This document shows, piece after piece, positions 34,183-42,618 of a stretch of DNA of 64,000 nt (within the stretch, counting starts at the first letter, position 1; every line of letters starts with the position of its first letter). The stretch comes from UBA7374 sp049890275 (GTDB taxonomy: Bacteria > Verrucomicrobiota > Verrucomicrobiia > Opitutales > Coraliomargaritaceae). The position numbers and the translations under genes were made by a program. Location of the stretch: positions 62,001-126,000 of the forward strand of contig JBMHBT010000002.1 in the NCBI GenBank assembly GCA_049890275.1. Direction: 5' to 3'. Under the pieces are notes generated by a model. It did no database searches. It was not told the DNA's origin and was given only the letters and a program-made list of their open reading frames with translations.

Positions 34183-35460
34183 TCACAGGGATTTTCGGCT
34201 TCTGGCGCCTCCGCTTCCGGTTGATGGGAGTGGTATAGTTTCAAAGGTTTCGAGAATGGGTATCGCAGCCGCAACGCCCACTCCGCCGATGAAAGCAGCA
34301 GGGAGCAGCAGGGTAAGTTGTTTGTTGGAGTAAGCGGCGTAACAATCGGTAACATAGGTGCCCTTGTCGAAGTAGGCGACGCTCACTGCGGGTTTGAGAA
34401 AGTCGCCGACAAAGAGATCGAAGGTTTTTTCGATGGCAGCTGAATAGGGAGCCAGATCCGGGCTGGCCTGAATGAATTCCTGTAGAACCGGCAAAAAATC
34501 ATAGGCATCCGAGTAGGAGTAGCTGAGCGCTTTCTTGGGAAGGAATGCGGCTAGTTTTTGAAAGTTTTCTGATTCGTTGAGGCGCGGACCCGCACTTTCA
34601 GCGCCCCAGTCTTGGTGCGTGTAGAGGGTGAGTGTGTCGTTCTTTGCGGAGGTTTCTATAAAAAGCCTGGAGTCGGCAAATGGCAGTAGTTCACTGAGGT
34701 CGGCATGGATGCCATCCTCCAGTTCTCTAAGTGTAATGGGTAGATTCGTTGCGAGCGGTTTGAGCTGTTGTACGATGTCTGCAGCACCTGTAATGCGTAG
34801 CCAAACCTTATAGGTGGTATTGAATCCATCGCTAACGCTTTCATGCCAGAAAAGATCCCATTTACCGGAGAGTGCTTGGATGGCTGCACCATAAGTGACT
34901 TCTGTGCTTGGAATATTTTGAGAGAGTTGGGATTCGATCAACGTCTCACCCATCGGCCCCATGGTTTGGCCGAGAAGTTCTACAATCGTTTTGCGGAAAG
35001 AATCGATTTGAAAGAGGAAGGAGATCGCTACTGAAGCGTCTGCGGGAGCAAGTTTGGCAGCAGTAAAAGGGAAAGTCTTACTATCAGGATTTCCGAAGGA
35101 TTCAAAGAATCCCAGCGGTTTACCTTCTTGTAATAACAGAGCAGATCGATTGGCATAAACTCCTTCTTTGAGCTGCTTCGAACTGGTGCCGATGGCATGG
35201 ATACTCCCCAAGCCAAGTGTGTTAAAGAGTGCATTGAAATCCAGCTGCACCATCGCGAGTAGTGGCTGGCTGACGACTAAATCAGCATAGATTTCATGGA
35301 GTGTCTCAGCGATTTTCTGGCCGTCGCCTCTAAAATCAGCATAGGCCAGGAAGGTACCATCGGTGTCTAGATGCGGACGGATTTTTTTAAAACTATCTGC
35401 CTGTGCGGAGAAAGGGAGAAGGGAGAGTACTGCAAGGGTGATTACCTGTAATTGTTTCAT
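34183..35460 (-). CDS. Unknown exported protein with C-terminal membrane segment
   Basis: A 425-residue protein that I do not recognise. It has a clear signal peptide (about 1-21, ending PFSAQA) and a large extracytoplasmic domain without cysteines; recurrent strings such as GTFLAYADFRGDGQKIAETL, TLYTHQDWGAESAGPRL and LSYSYSDAYDFLPVL suggest a DUF3352-like or lipoprotein-like fold. Near the C-terminus a hydrophobic stretch (about 380-400, LTLLLPAAFIGGVGVAAAI) may anchor it, followed by a Ser/Arg-rich tail. It stands 72 bp upstream of gluQ on the same strand and is divergent from the helicase gene. The 192-bp gap upstream shows no clear promoter. Confidence 0.8.
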   Translation of the reverse strand: MKQLQVITLAVLSLLPFSAQADSFKKIRPHLDTDGTFLAYADFRGDGQKIAETLHEIYADLVVSQPLLAMVQLDFNALFNTLGLGSIHAIGTSSKQLKEGVYANRSALLLQEGKPLGFFESFGNPDSKTFPFTAAKLAPADASVAISFLFQIDSFRKTIVELLGQTMGPMGETLIESQLSQNIPSTEVTYGAAIQALSGKWDLFWHESVSDGFNTTYKVWLRITGAADIVQQLKPLATNLPITLRELEDGIHADLSELLPFADSRLFIETSAKNDTLTLYTHQDWGAESAGPRLNESENFQKLAAFLPKKALSYSYSDAYDFLPVLQEFIQASPDLAPYSAAIEKTFDLFVGDFLKPAVSVAYFDKGTYVTDCYAAYSNKQLTLLLPAAFIGGVGVAAAIPILETFETIPLPSTGSGGARSRKSL

Positions 35461-35652
35461 GCGATTTGAAGACGGGATTGTTTTTGATCATCAGGCAGTA
35501 CTCTTAGGCTCTATTTAGATGGTAAAATGTCAATGGTACATGCGCTTGGGTTTGCCCTTGCTTTGAGTTGGATCGCGTTCAATTTAGGTATTTCGTTTTT
35601 ATTGACCACAGGACCCGGGTGATGATTTGGCCGGGCGATCAACACCCTTATT

Positions 35653-36867
35653 ATGACCTTTGATGCACTCGGGCTCGAGCCTGCAATTCTCTCTGCCATA
35701 GCTGATGCCGGCTATACAAATCCCACTCCAATTCAGGAACAGGCAATCCCTCATATCCTAGGCGGCCGTGATGTTATCGGATCCGCTCAAACCGGCACGG
35801 GGAAGACAGCTGCCTTTGCTTTGCCTTCGTTACATTTACTGGGTGGTCATCTCGCGGGAGCGGCGCCTCGTTGTTTGGTTCTGGGGCCCACTCGAGAATT
35901 GGCAGCGCAGGTAAAGGAACAGTTTGAAAAGTACGGCAAGGCTTCGCCTCTGCAATGTACATTGGTACACGGTGGTGTGGGCTATGGTCGCCAACGGCAG
36001 GAACTGGAAGCCGGTGCGGATGTAGTCATCGCCACTCCTGGTCGCCTTTTGGATCATGTGCAGCAAAAGACGATCGACTTGAGCTCGATCGAATTGCTCA
36101 TCCTCGACGAGGTAGACCGGATGCTGGATATGGGCTTTATTGATGATGTGAAGCGGATCATCCGCTTTTGTAGTCACAAGAAGCGGCAGACTCTGCTCTT
36201 TTCGGCAACTGTTTCAGAGGAGATCAAACGCTTAATTGCTCGTAGCTTGAAGGATCCTGTGGAGGTGGCGATTAGCGTAAAGATTTCTCCTGCTGAGACG
36301 GTTCAACACGAGGTCTATCCTGTTGGAGCCATGCAGAAGTTTGATCTCTTAGTGGCCTTAATCGATAGCATGGAAGTAGACAGCATGATTATCTTTTGCC
36401 GGATGAAAGTGGGTGCGGATCGAATTACTCGCTGGCTGCAGCAACACAAGTACAGCGTGGCGGCCATGCACTCCGACTTAAATCAGAAACTGCGCACGAG
36501 GGCATTACAGGATTTTAAGGACGGTGCGATCAAGATCTTGGTAGCGACTGATATTGCTTCTCGTGGTCTGGATATTGCGAACGTCACCCATGTGATCAAT
36601 TATGATGTACCGGAGCATCCGGAGGACTACGTACATCGGATCGGACGAACCGGGCGTGCACAGCGTGAGGGTGATGCGGCTACGATCTTAGCGCCGGATG
36701 AAGAGAGCAAACTGGTAGCGATTGAAAAATTTATCGATCAGGCGATTCCACAGCGCCGATTGGAGGGCTTTAATTATCTGCACGAGCCTCGCATCCGAGA
36801 GGCAGAGTCGAAGCCGAAGCGGAGCCGTCGGAATTCATCGACCAGTCGTTTTGGGCGTCGGCGTTAA
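35653..36867 (+). CDS. DEAD-box RNA helicase (RhlE-type core)
   Basis: A 404-residue ATP-dependent RNA helicase. Motifs in order: Q motif with TNPTPIQEQAIP, Walker A AQTGTGKTAAF (about 44-54), PTRELAAQV, ATPGRLLDH, motif II LDEVDRMLDMGF (DEVD instead of DEAD), FSATV, IIFCRMKVGADRI, VATDIASRGLDI and HRIGRTGRAQREGD. A short basic tail (KPKRSRRNSSTSRFGRRR) may bind RNA. The usual role is ribosome assembly or RNA decay. Its stop overlaps the convergent carbonic anhydrase stop. Confidence 0.93.
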   Translation: MTFDALGLEPAILSAIADAGYTNPTPIQEQAIPHILGGRDVIGSAQTGTGKTAAFALPSLHLLGGHLAGAAPRCLVLGPTRELAAQVKEQFEKYGKASPLQCTLVHGGVGYGRQRQELEAGADVVIATPGRLLDHVQQKTIDLSSIELLILDEVDRMLDMGFIDDVKRIIRFCSHKKRQTLLFSATVSEEIKRLIARSLKDPVEVAISVKISPAETVQHEVYPVGAMQKFDLLVALIDSMEVDSMIIFCRMKVGADRITRWLQQHKYSVAAMHSDLNQKLRTRALQDFKDGAIKILVATDIASRGLDIANVTHVINYDVPEHPEDYVHRIGRTGRAQREGDAATILAPDEESKLVAIEKFIDQAIPQRRLEGFNYLHEPRIREAESKPKRSRRNSSTSRFGRRR

Positions 36868-37463
36868 GTGGATGGATTGTCTAGCGGTTCACGCAGGACA
36901 TCGAGCTGTCCACTTTCGAGCCGGTAGATCCAGCTGTGTATCTGAAGGCGTTGCCCATTCTTCCAAGCTGCTTGAAGAATTGGATTCTCAGCGAGGCGTT
37001 CGGTCTGAGCCAGTACGTTGAGTTCGCAAAGGCGATCGACTCGTTCCGCTTCTTTAAGCGCATTTAACTCGTCGGCGTGGACTTGTGCGAGTTGGTTGAT
37101 GGGGCGTACCCAGCGATTGACTTCCTCAAAAGGACAACCATGGAGCGCTGCCTGAACACCTCCGCAACGCGTGTGGCCGCACAAGATAACATTTGGAACT
37201 TTGAGCGCTTCGATCGAATACCGTAGGATAGCTTGTAGGTTATCATCGTTTTCAACCACTAGATTGGCGATGTTGCGGTGGACGAAAATTTGCCCGGGTT
37301 CACTGCCTGTGATTCGACAAGGCGGTACGCGACTATCGGAACAGCCAATCCAGAGGAAGTTCGGGCTTTGCCCTTCTGCGCTGCGCAGGAAGGAACCCGG
37401 AGAGCTAGCTTCTACAGTGCTTGCCCACGTCTGGTTGTTTTTCAGTAGTTCTTCGGGGCTCAT
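36864..37463 (-). CDS. Beta-carbonic anhydrase
   Basis: Interconverts CO2 and bicarbonate with one zinc per active site. The 199-residue protein has the beta-class ligands CSDSRVP (about 40-46: Cys, Asp, Arg) and HTRCGGV (about 98-104: His, Cys), with FVHRNIANLV before the second set. It overlaps the dapL stop by 4 bp (ATGA), so the two genes are translated together; bicarbonate supply for an anabolic carboxylation is a possible reason. It ends in overlap with the helicase stop. Confidence 0.94.
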   Translation of the reverse strand: MSPEELLKNNQTWASTVEASSPGSFLRSAEGQSPNFLWIGCSDSRVPPCRITGSEPGQIFVHRNIANLVVENDDNLQAILRYSIEALKVPNVILCGHTRCGGVQAALHGCPFEEVNRWVRPINQLAQVHADELNALKEAERVDRLCELNVLAQTERLAENPILQAAWKNGQRLQIHSWIYRLESGQLDVLREPLDNPST

Positions 37464-38710
37464 GATCCAAAAGTGAATTGGTATTTGCCCAGTCGGTTGG
37501 CGATTTCGGTAGCGATATTTTTTTCCGCTTCTTCGCCTTGTGCGGCAAAGGTCACGGAGAAGCGGACAAAATTACCACAGTCGTCCCAAGGGACGGTACT
37601 GATGAGTTCATTGGTAATGAGCCATTGACTAAAGGCTTCTCCGGAATCGAATTCCGTTGTTTGGCCGTTGCTAGTAGCTGCTTTGGGAGCGGCAACGTAA
37701 AGAAAGAAGCTTCCTTGTGGCTTTGTTGCCGAGAAGCCGTTGTGATGGAGCGCTTCGACGAGAAGATCCATGCGACGGGAATACTTGGCGGAAATCTCCT
37801 GAGTGATACCGGGATTGGCTAAGGCAGTGGCTCCGGCTTTCTGAATGGCAAGAAATTGGCCGGAGTCCGAGTTATCTTTCATGTCGCCGTAGGCTTTAAC
37901 GATAAGCGGGTTGCCGACAACAAATCCGATGCGCCAGCCGGTCATATTGTAGCTTTTGGAGAGGGAGTGTAATTCGACTGCTACATCTTTGGCCCCGGGC
38001 ACTTGGAAGATGGAAGCCGGGCGTCCCTCAAAAATAAGAGAAGCATATGCAGCATCCTGTACAATGATGAGGTTATTGGTTTTGGCGAAGGCTACAGCTT
38101 TTTCAAAGAATTCGAGTGTAGCAGATGCACCGGTGGGATTATTGGGGTAGTTAATGACGAGTACCTTCGCTTTTTCGAGGATATCGGCCGGTATTGATTC
38201 CAGATCAGGCAGAAAGTTGTTTTCTGCTTCAAGGGGAAGATTATGAACATTACCACCGTAATATCTGGCGTGGCTTCCAAGGACAGGATAGCCCGGTACG
38301 GTCATGAGTACGTAGTCGCCCGGGTTGATGAAACAGGCGGGAAGCATGGTGAGAACGGTCTTGGAACCGATGGAGTGGAGAACATCGGTTTGCCAATCGA
38401 TATCACCGACGCCAAATACCTCGTTCATATAGCGAGCGGCCGCTTGTTTGAATTCGTCACCACCGTTATCGGCGTAGCCCCGGTTTTCCGGTTTGGCGGC
38501 TTCTTCCTGAAGGGTACGAACAACTTCCGGGTAGGCCATCTCGTCGGGTTCGCCGACACCCATATCGATTAAGTCGACGTCCGGTTGTGCTTCTTGCGCT
38601 GCCTTCTTTGCTCGTTTAATCTTCTCAAACTTATAAATGGCAGTTGATTTACCGTATTGGTTGCCGCCGATGCGATCAGCAAAGAGTTCTTGTATGTACG
38701 GGTCGCTCAT
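37460..38710 (-). CDS. dapL: LL-diaminopimelate aminotransferase
   Basis: Converts tetrahydrodipicolinate directly to LL-diaminopimelate, the one-step route to lysine and peptidoglycan meso-DAP known in Verrucomicrobiota and Chlamydiota. The 416-residue PLP enzyme has the N-terminal signature ELFADRIGGNQYGKSTAIY, KFEKIKRAKKAA, then VINYPNNPTGA, DAAYASLIF and the PLP-lysine in HSLSKSYNMTGWRIGF. The start at 38710 fits family length. dapL leads the dapL-carbonic anhydrase pair. PatA-like aminotransferases are the nearest alternatives, one of which lies at 56.9 kb. Confidence 0.9.
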   Translation of the reverse strand: MSDPYIQELFADRIGGNQYGKSTAIYKFEKIKRAKKAAQEAQPDVDLIDMGVGEPDEMAYPEVVRTLQEEAAKPENRGYADNGGDEFKQAAARYMNEVFGVGDIDWQTDVLHSIGSKTVLTMLPACFINPGDYVLMTVPGYPVLGSHARYYGGNVHNLPLEAENNFLPDLESIPADILEKAKVLVINYPNNPTGASATLEFFEKAVAFAKTNNLIIVQDAAYASLIFEGRPASIFQVPGAKDVAVELHSLSKSYNMTGWRIGFVVGNPLIVKAYGDMKDNSDSGQFLAIQKAGATALANPGITQEISAKYSRRMDLLVEALHHNGFSATKPQGSFFLYVAAPKAATSNGQTTEFDSGEAFSQWLITNELISTVPWDDCGNFVRFSVTFAAQGEEAEKNIATEIANRLGKYQFTFGS

Positions 38711-38787
38711 AGATGTTTATTGCTAAACTTTAATTTGTTTGTGGATAAGGGTATGATCCCTAGGATAGGCTACTAAATTTTAGATTT

Positions 38788-39630
38788 ATGCAGACGATAC
38801 AATCGATTAATGAGATGCAATCGCATGCCATCAGCCTGCGCTCAAATGGTGCTTTGATCGGCTTAGTGCCAACCATGGGCTGTCTACATGAGGGACATCT
38901 ATCATTGATTGAAATCGCCAAAGAGAAAGCAGACAAAGTCATAGTATCGATTTTTGTCAACCCCGCCCAGTTTGGTCCGAATGAGGATTTCGATCGTTAC
39001 CCCCGTGTGTTGGCGGACGATATGGAGCTTTGTCGCGAGAAGGGCGTGGATATTGTTTTTCATCCAGACAGTACAGAGATGTATCCGACTGGGTATTCAA
39101 CTTACGTAGAAGAGGGGCACATCAGTGCAGATTTATGCGGTATCTCCCGCCCCAATCATTTCCGCGGGGTGACTACAATCTGTCTGAAGTTGTTTAATAT
39201 TACCCGGCCGGATTTTGCGGTTTTTGGACAAAAAGATGCTCAACAATGTGCCGTGATGAAAAAGATGGTGACGGATCTAAATCTGCCGATCGAGATCCTG
39301 GTTGGCCCTACGTTGCGGGATCCCGACGGTTTGGCTACGAGTTCACGAAACCGATACCTGACTTCGATGCAGCGCTCGGATGCTTTGACCATACCGTATG
39401 CTCTCAATGAGGGGAAAAAATTGGTCGAACAGGGTGTGCGCAATGTGGATCGAGTCGTAGCCGAAGTAACCCATCATCTTTCTCAGTGCCGTCGTATCCG
39501 AATGCTGTATGTGCAGGTGGTGGATCGCGAGACAATGGAGCCGGCTCGCGATATTGAACCGGGTAAACAGGTCATTGTTTTGGCCGCTTGGGTCGATCAG
39601 ACTCGGCTGATTGATAATATCGACCTATAG
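38788..39630 (+). CDS. panC: Pantothenate synthetase
   Basis: Condenses pantoate and beta-alanine with ATP to pantothenate for CoA. The 280-residue protein has the ATP-binding PTMGCLHEGHLSLI (28-41, HxGH), FVNPAQFGPNEDFDRYPR, FGQKDAQQCAVMKKMVTDLN and LRDPDGLATSSRNRYL, matching the family closely. It is the first gene of the probable panC-nadB-nth operon (6-bp gap to nadB). Confidence 0.95.
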   Translation: MQTIQSINEMQSHAISLRSNGALIGLVPTMGCLHEGHLSLIEIAKEKADKVIVSIFVNPAQFGPNEDFDRYPRVLADDMELCREKGVDIVFHPDSTEMYPTGYSTYVEEGHISADLCGISRPNHFRGVTTICLKLFNITRPDFAVFGQKDAQQCAVMKKMVTDLNLPIEILVGPTLRDPDGLATSSRNRYLTSMQRSDALTIPYALNEGKKLVEQGVRNVDRVVAEVTHHLSQCRRIRMLYVQVVDRETMEPARDIEPGKQVIVLAAWVDQTRLIDNIDL

Positions 39631-39636
39631 TATTTT

Positions 39637-41277
39637 ATGACTGTGCAATACGATGTGATCGTAGTGGGTAGCGGCATAGCCGGATTGAGCTTTGCCGTAA
39701 AAGTGGCTGAGGCTGGAAAGCGTGTAGCCATTATCACGAAAAAGAATTCTGCGGAATCGAATACCAATTACGCGCAAGGCGGGATCGCTGCTGTTACATC
39801 GAAGACAGATGATGTAAATATGCATGTGTCAGACACTTTAGCCGCTGGAGATGGGCTTTGTCATGAGGAGGCCGTGCGGGAAATTCTTCGAGATGGTCCG
39901 GAGTGTATTGAAGAACTGATTCAGCGTGGTGTGGCGTTCAGTCAGTTAGAAGACGGTCGGGTTTCTCTGGGTAAGGAAGGTGGCCACTCAAAAAGGCGTA
40001 TTCTGCATGTTAAAGATGTAACAGGGAAGGCCATTGAGGAAGCGCTTTTGCAGTCAGTAGCCGAACACCCCAGCATTCAAGTACTGGAGCATCATTTCGC
40101 AATTGAGCTGATTACTGCTGGAAAGTTGCAGCAGCGTGGGCATGGATTCTCTCCGGACCATGATCGCGTTCTTGGGTTGTATGTCTTGAACACCCAGACG
40201 GAAGTGGTGGAGACTTATGCTGCGGGAGCCGTGTTATTAGCTACGGGCGGAATTGGACAGGTGTACCAATACACAACAAATCCTTCAATTGCCACGGGAG
40301 ACGGGATCGCAATGGCTTACCGCGCAGGCGTGGAGGTTGTGAATATGGAGTTTATCCAGTTTCATCCTACGGCATTTTATTCTCCGAGTGGAGATCGTTT
40401 TCTGATTAGTGAGGCAGTTCGTGGAGAGGGTGCCATCTTACGAAACATCCGCGGCGAAGCTTTTATGAAAGACTACGATAAGCGTGGCGATTTGGCCCCA
40501 AGAGATATCGTGGCCCGTGCGATCGACAGCGAGATGAAGCGCTCTGGAACACGTCATGTATGGCTCGATGTACGGCATTTACCCACTGAAGTTATGCATA
40601 CGCGTTTTCCAAATATTTCGAGTTACTGTGCAGACCGTGGCATTGATTTAGAAAAAGGTATGATTCCTGTCGTGCCAGCCGCTCATTATCTCTGCGGTGG
40701 AGTCAAGACTGCGCTGGATGGGTCCACTTCATTGCCAGGTCTCTATGCATGTGGCGAAGTCGCATGTACCGGACTGCATGGAGCGAATCGTCTCGCCAGT
40801 AATTCTTTATTGGAGGCGGTGGTCATTGCCAAACGTTCCGCTGAAGCGATTACAAAATTCCTAGAGGTCGAGCGATCAACGGAAGGGCCCTTACCTTCTT
40901 GGGTGGATGGGGATTTACAGGATTCGGATGAGCGGGTCGTGCTGACGCACAATCGGGATGAGTTACGTCAGACTTTATGGGATTACGTTAGTATTGTGCG
41001 AACGGACAAGCGTTTAGAACGTGCCCGCACGCGCATTCAGAATCTACAGCGTGAAATCAACGAGTATTACTGGAATTTCAAAGTGGATACGAGTCTGCTG
41101 GAACTGCGGAATCTTATCGAGGTTTCCAGATTAATTGTTGAATGTGCATTGCAGCGAAAAGAAAGTCGCGGGTTACATTACACATTAGATTATCCGGATA
41201 AGTGTGCTGTTTCCATCGACACAGTTGTTCGCTTGGATTCGCCGGAGAACGCTTCTTCTCAATACCGTTATGCTTAA
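39637..41277 (+). CDS. nadB: L-aspartate oxidase
   Basis: Oxidises aspartate to iminoaspartate, the first step of de novo NAD synthesis. The 546-residue flavoprotein opens with the FAD motif VIVVGSGIAGLSFAVKVAEAG, then TNYAQGGIAAV, the FQFHPTAF-type EFIQFHPTAFYSP, and a catalytic arginine region in ARDIVARAID (here APRDIVARAID). HYLCGGVKTALDGSTSLPGLY and GANRLASNSLLEAVV follow, then the helical C-terminus. Overlaps nth by 8 bp. nadA and nadC are not in the window. Confidence 0.95.
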   Translation: MTVQYDVIVVGSGIAGLSFAVKVAEAGKRVAIITKKNSAESNTNYAQGGIAAVTSKTDDVNMHVSDTLAAGDGLCHEEAVREILRDGPECIEELIQRGVAFSQLEDGRVSLGKEGGHSKRRILHVKDVTGKAIEEALLQSVAEHPSIQVLEHHFAIELITAGKLQQRGHGFSPDHDRVLGLYVLNTQTEVVETYAAGAVLLATGGIGQVYQYTTNPSIATGDGIAMAYRAGVEVVNMEFIQFHPTAFYSPSGDRFLISEAVRGEGAILRNIRGEAFMKDYDKRGDLAPRDIVARAIDSEMKRSGTRHVWLDVRHLPTEVMHTRFPNISSYCADRGIDLEKGMIPVVPAAHYLCGGVKTALDGSTSLPGLYACGEVACTGLHGANRLASNSLLEAVVIAKRSAEAITKFLEVERSTEGPLPSWVDGDLQDSDERVVLTHNRDELRQTLWDYVSIVRTDKRLERARTRIQNLQREINEYYWNFKVDTSLLELRNLIEVSRLIVECALQRKESRGLHYTLDYPDKCAVSIDTVVRLDSPENASSQYRYA

Positions 41278-41923
41278 AGCGCAACGAGTCGCTTATATAC
41301 GCCAACATTTGGCAGGGCTGTACCCTGATCCGCCTGTTCCTCTGGATCATAAGGACCCTTATACTTTGTTGGTTGCGGTTCTGCTCTCTGCGCAGTGTAC
41401 CGATGAGCGCGTAAACCGAATCACTCCAAGTTTGTTTGCCTTAGCGGATACCCCGGAGGCGATGTGTGCATTGAGCGTCGATGAGATCCATAAAGTGATT
41501 CGGCCCTGCGGCTTAGCGCCGATGAAGTCCAAGGGTATAGCTGGACTTTCTCGTATTTTGGTCGACCAATATGGCGGCCAAGTGCCGGAGGATATGAATG
41601 CTTTAGAGGCATTGCCAGGTGTGGGTCACAAGACGGCTTCGGTAGTGCTTTCTCAGGCATTTGGGCATCCCGCGTTTCCTGTGGATACTCACATTCATCG
41701 GCTGGCTCAAAGGTGGGGCTTGAGTTCAGGTAAGAGCGTTGTGCAAACCGAACGAGATCTGAAGCGCCTCTTTCCCAAATCGAGTTGGAACGATTTGCAT
41801 CTACAGATTATTTTCTACGGCAGGGAATTTTGTACCGCCCGTCGTTGTGATGGAACAATCTGCCCGATGTGCCGCACGCTGTATCCTCGTAGAAAGAAAC
41901 CCGTTGTTTTGAAAAAGGCCTAG
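41270..41923 (+). CDS. nth: Endonuclease III homologue with atypical cysteine spacing
   Basis: A base-excision repair DNA glycosylase/AP lyase of 217 residues. The helix-hairpin-helix and catalytic Lys lie in EALPGVGHKTASVVL, the catalytic Asp in FPVDTHIHRLAQRWGL, and SAQCTDERVN is the N-terminal block. The C-terminal iron-sulfur motif is unusual: EFCTARRCDGTICPMC has four cysteines spaced C-x4-C-x4-C-x2-C and then no cysteine, instead of C-x6-C-x2-C-x5-C. The start at 41270 overlaps the nadB stop (ATGCTTAA). Confidence 0.92.
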   Translation: MLKAQRVAYIRQHLAGLYPDPPVPLDHKDPYTLLVAVLLSAQCTDERVNRITPSLFALADTPEAMCALSVDEIHKVIRPCGLAPMKSKGIAGLSRILVDQYGGQVPEDMNALEALPGVGHKTASVVLSQAFGHPAFPVDTHIHRLAQRWGLSSGKSVVQTERDLKRLFPKSSWNDLHLQIIFYGREFCTARRCDGTICPMCRTLYPRRKKPVVLKKA

Positions 41924-42077
41924 TCAGTTAAAACGTGCCGAGCGTTCGTTTTCATTGATTTTAGGATTCAATGTTTCCTTTTCTTTTGGAACCTATCTCT
42001 TTGCTCGATGACTAAAGTAACAAGTTAGTTTATTATTCATATTTAGTTAGTTAGGATATTATTAGGTTAGCAACGAT

Positions 42078-42107
42078 CCCGCCTCGTATTTGCGAGGCGG
42101 GTTTTTT
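42078..42107 (+). terminator. Rho-independent terminator downstream of panC-nadB-nth
   Basis: CCCGCCTCG-TATTTG-CGAGGCGGG is a perfect 9-bp GC-rich stem with a 6-base loop, followed at once by six T. It is a canonical intrinsic terminator on the plus strand, 155 bp after nth and 106 bp before the FtsB/DivIC gene. The 155-bp stretch before it (41924-42077) is AT-rich and contains no convincing reading frame; it may be a long 3' untranslated region or carry a small RNA ending at this terminator. Confidence 0.85.
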
Positions 42108-42212
42108 CTGCTAGCGCGCGGCAGGTTCGCTTCATTCGCTGTCATATGTTGCCATTGCAATTGGCTTGCTGGTTCTTTTGCAGTATGGTTATGAAAGTGG
42201 CCGTTCAGCATC

Positions 42213-42518
42213 ATGAGTAAGAAACAATCAAACCGCAAAGAACACGTCATCCTATTGATGGCTTTGGTCTCATTGTTGATTTTGGGTATTTTCTTGGGCA
42301 GTATGATCTTGCAGACACGTCGGGAATACCGCCATTTCATTGAACGGAGAGCCGATCTGGAAAATCGATTGGCTCAGGCTCGAGAAGAATTTCGAGTCAA
42401 AGAGGCCTATTATGGACGATTACTGGAGGATCCTGAGTTTCTTGAGCGCGTAGCGCGTGAGCGATTGGGTTATTCTCGTTCCGACGAGGTCTTGTTCCGT
42501 TTCGACGATGAGCCTTGA
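42213..42518 (+). CDS. FtsB/DivIC-like septum formation protein
   Basis: A 101-residue bitopic membrane protein: short basic N-terminus, one membrane helix (about 12-33, VILLMALVSLLILGIFLGSMIL), a coiled coil (about 36-72, RREYRHFIERRADLENRLAQ) and the family's C-terminal block YYGRLLEDPEFLERVARERLGY. DivIC/FtsB proteins stabilise the division-site synthase complex with FtsL and FtsQ. Those partners are not in this window. It lies 100 bp before the UDP-sugar pyrophosphorylase gene. Confidence 0.88.
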   Translation: MSKKQSNRKEHVILLMALVSLLILGIFLGSMILQTRREYRHFIERRADLENRLAQAREEFRVKEAYYGRLLEDPEFLERVARERLGYSRSDEVLFRFDDEP

Positions 42519-42618
42519 ATCATTTGCTTCGGTTGGGCCGTTCGTCTGTAACTTGGATTTTACCCTCGAAGTGGTTCCATGTTTGCATTGCTAATAGCTC
42601 TTGCTAGTAAGTGATTCA

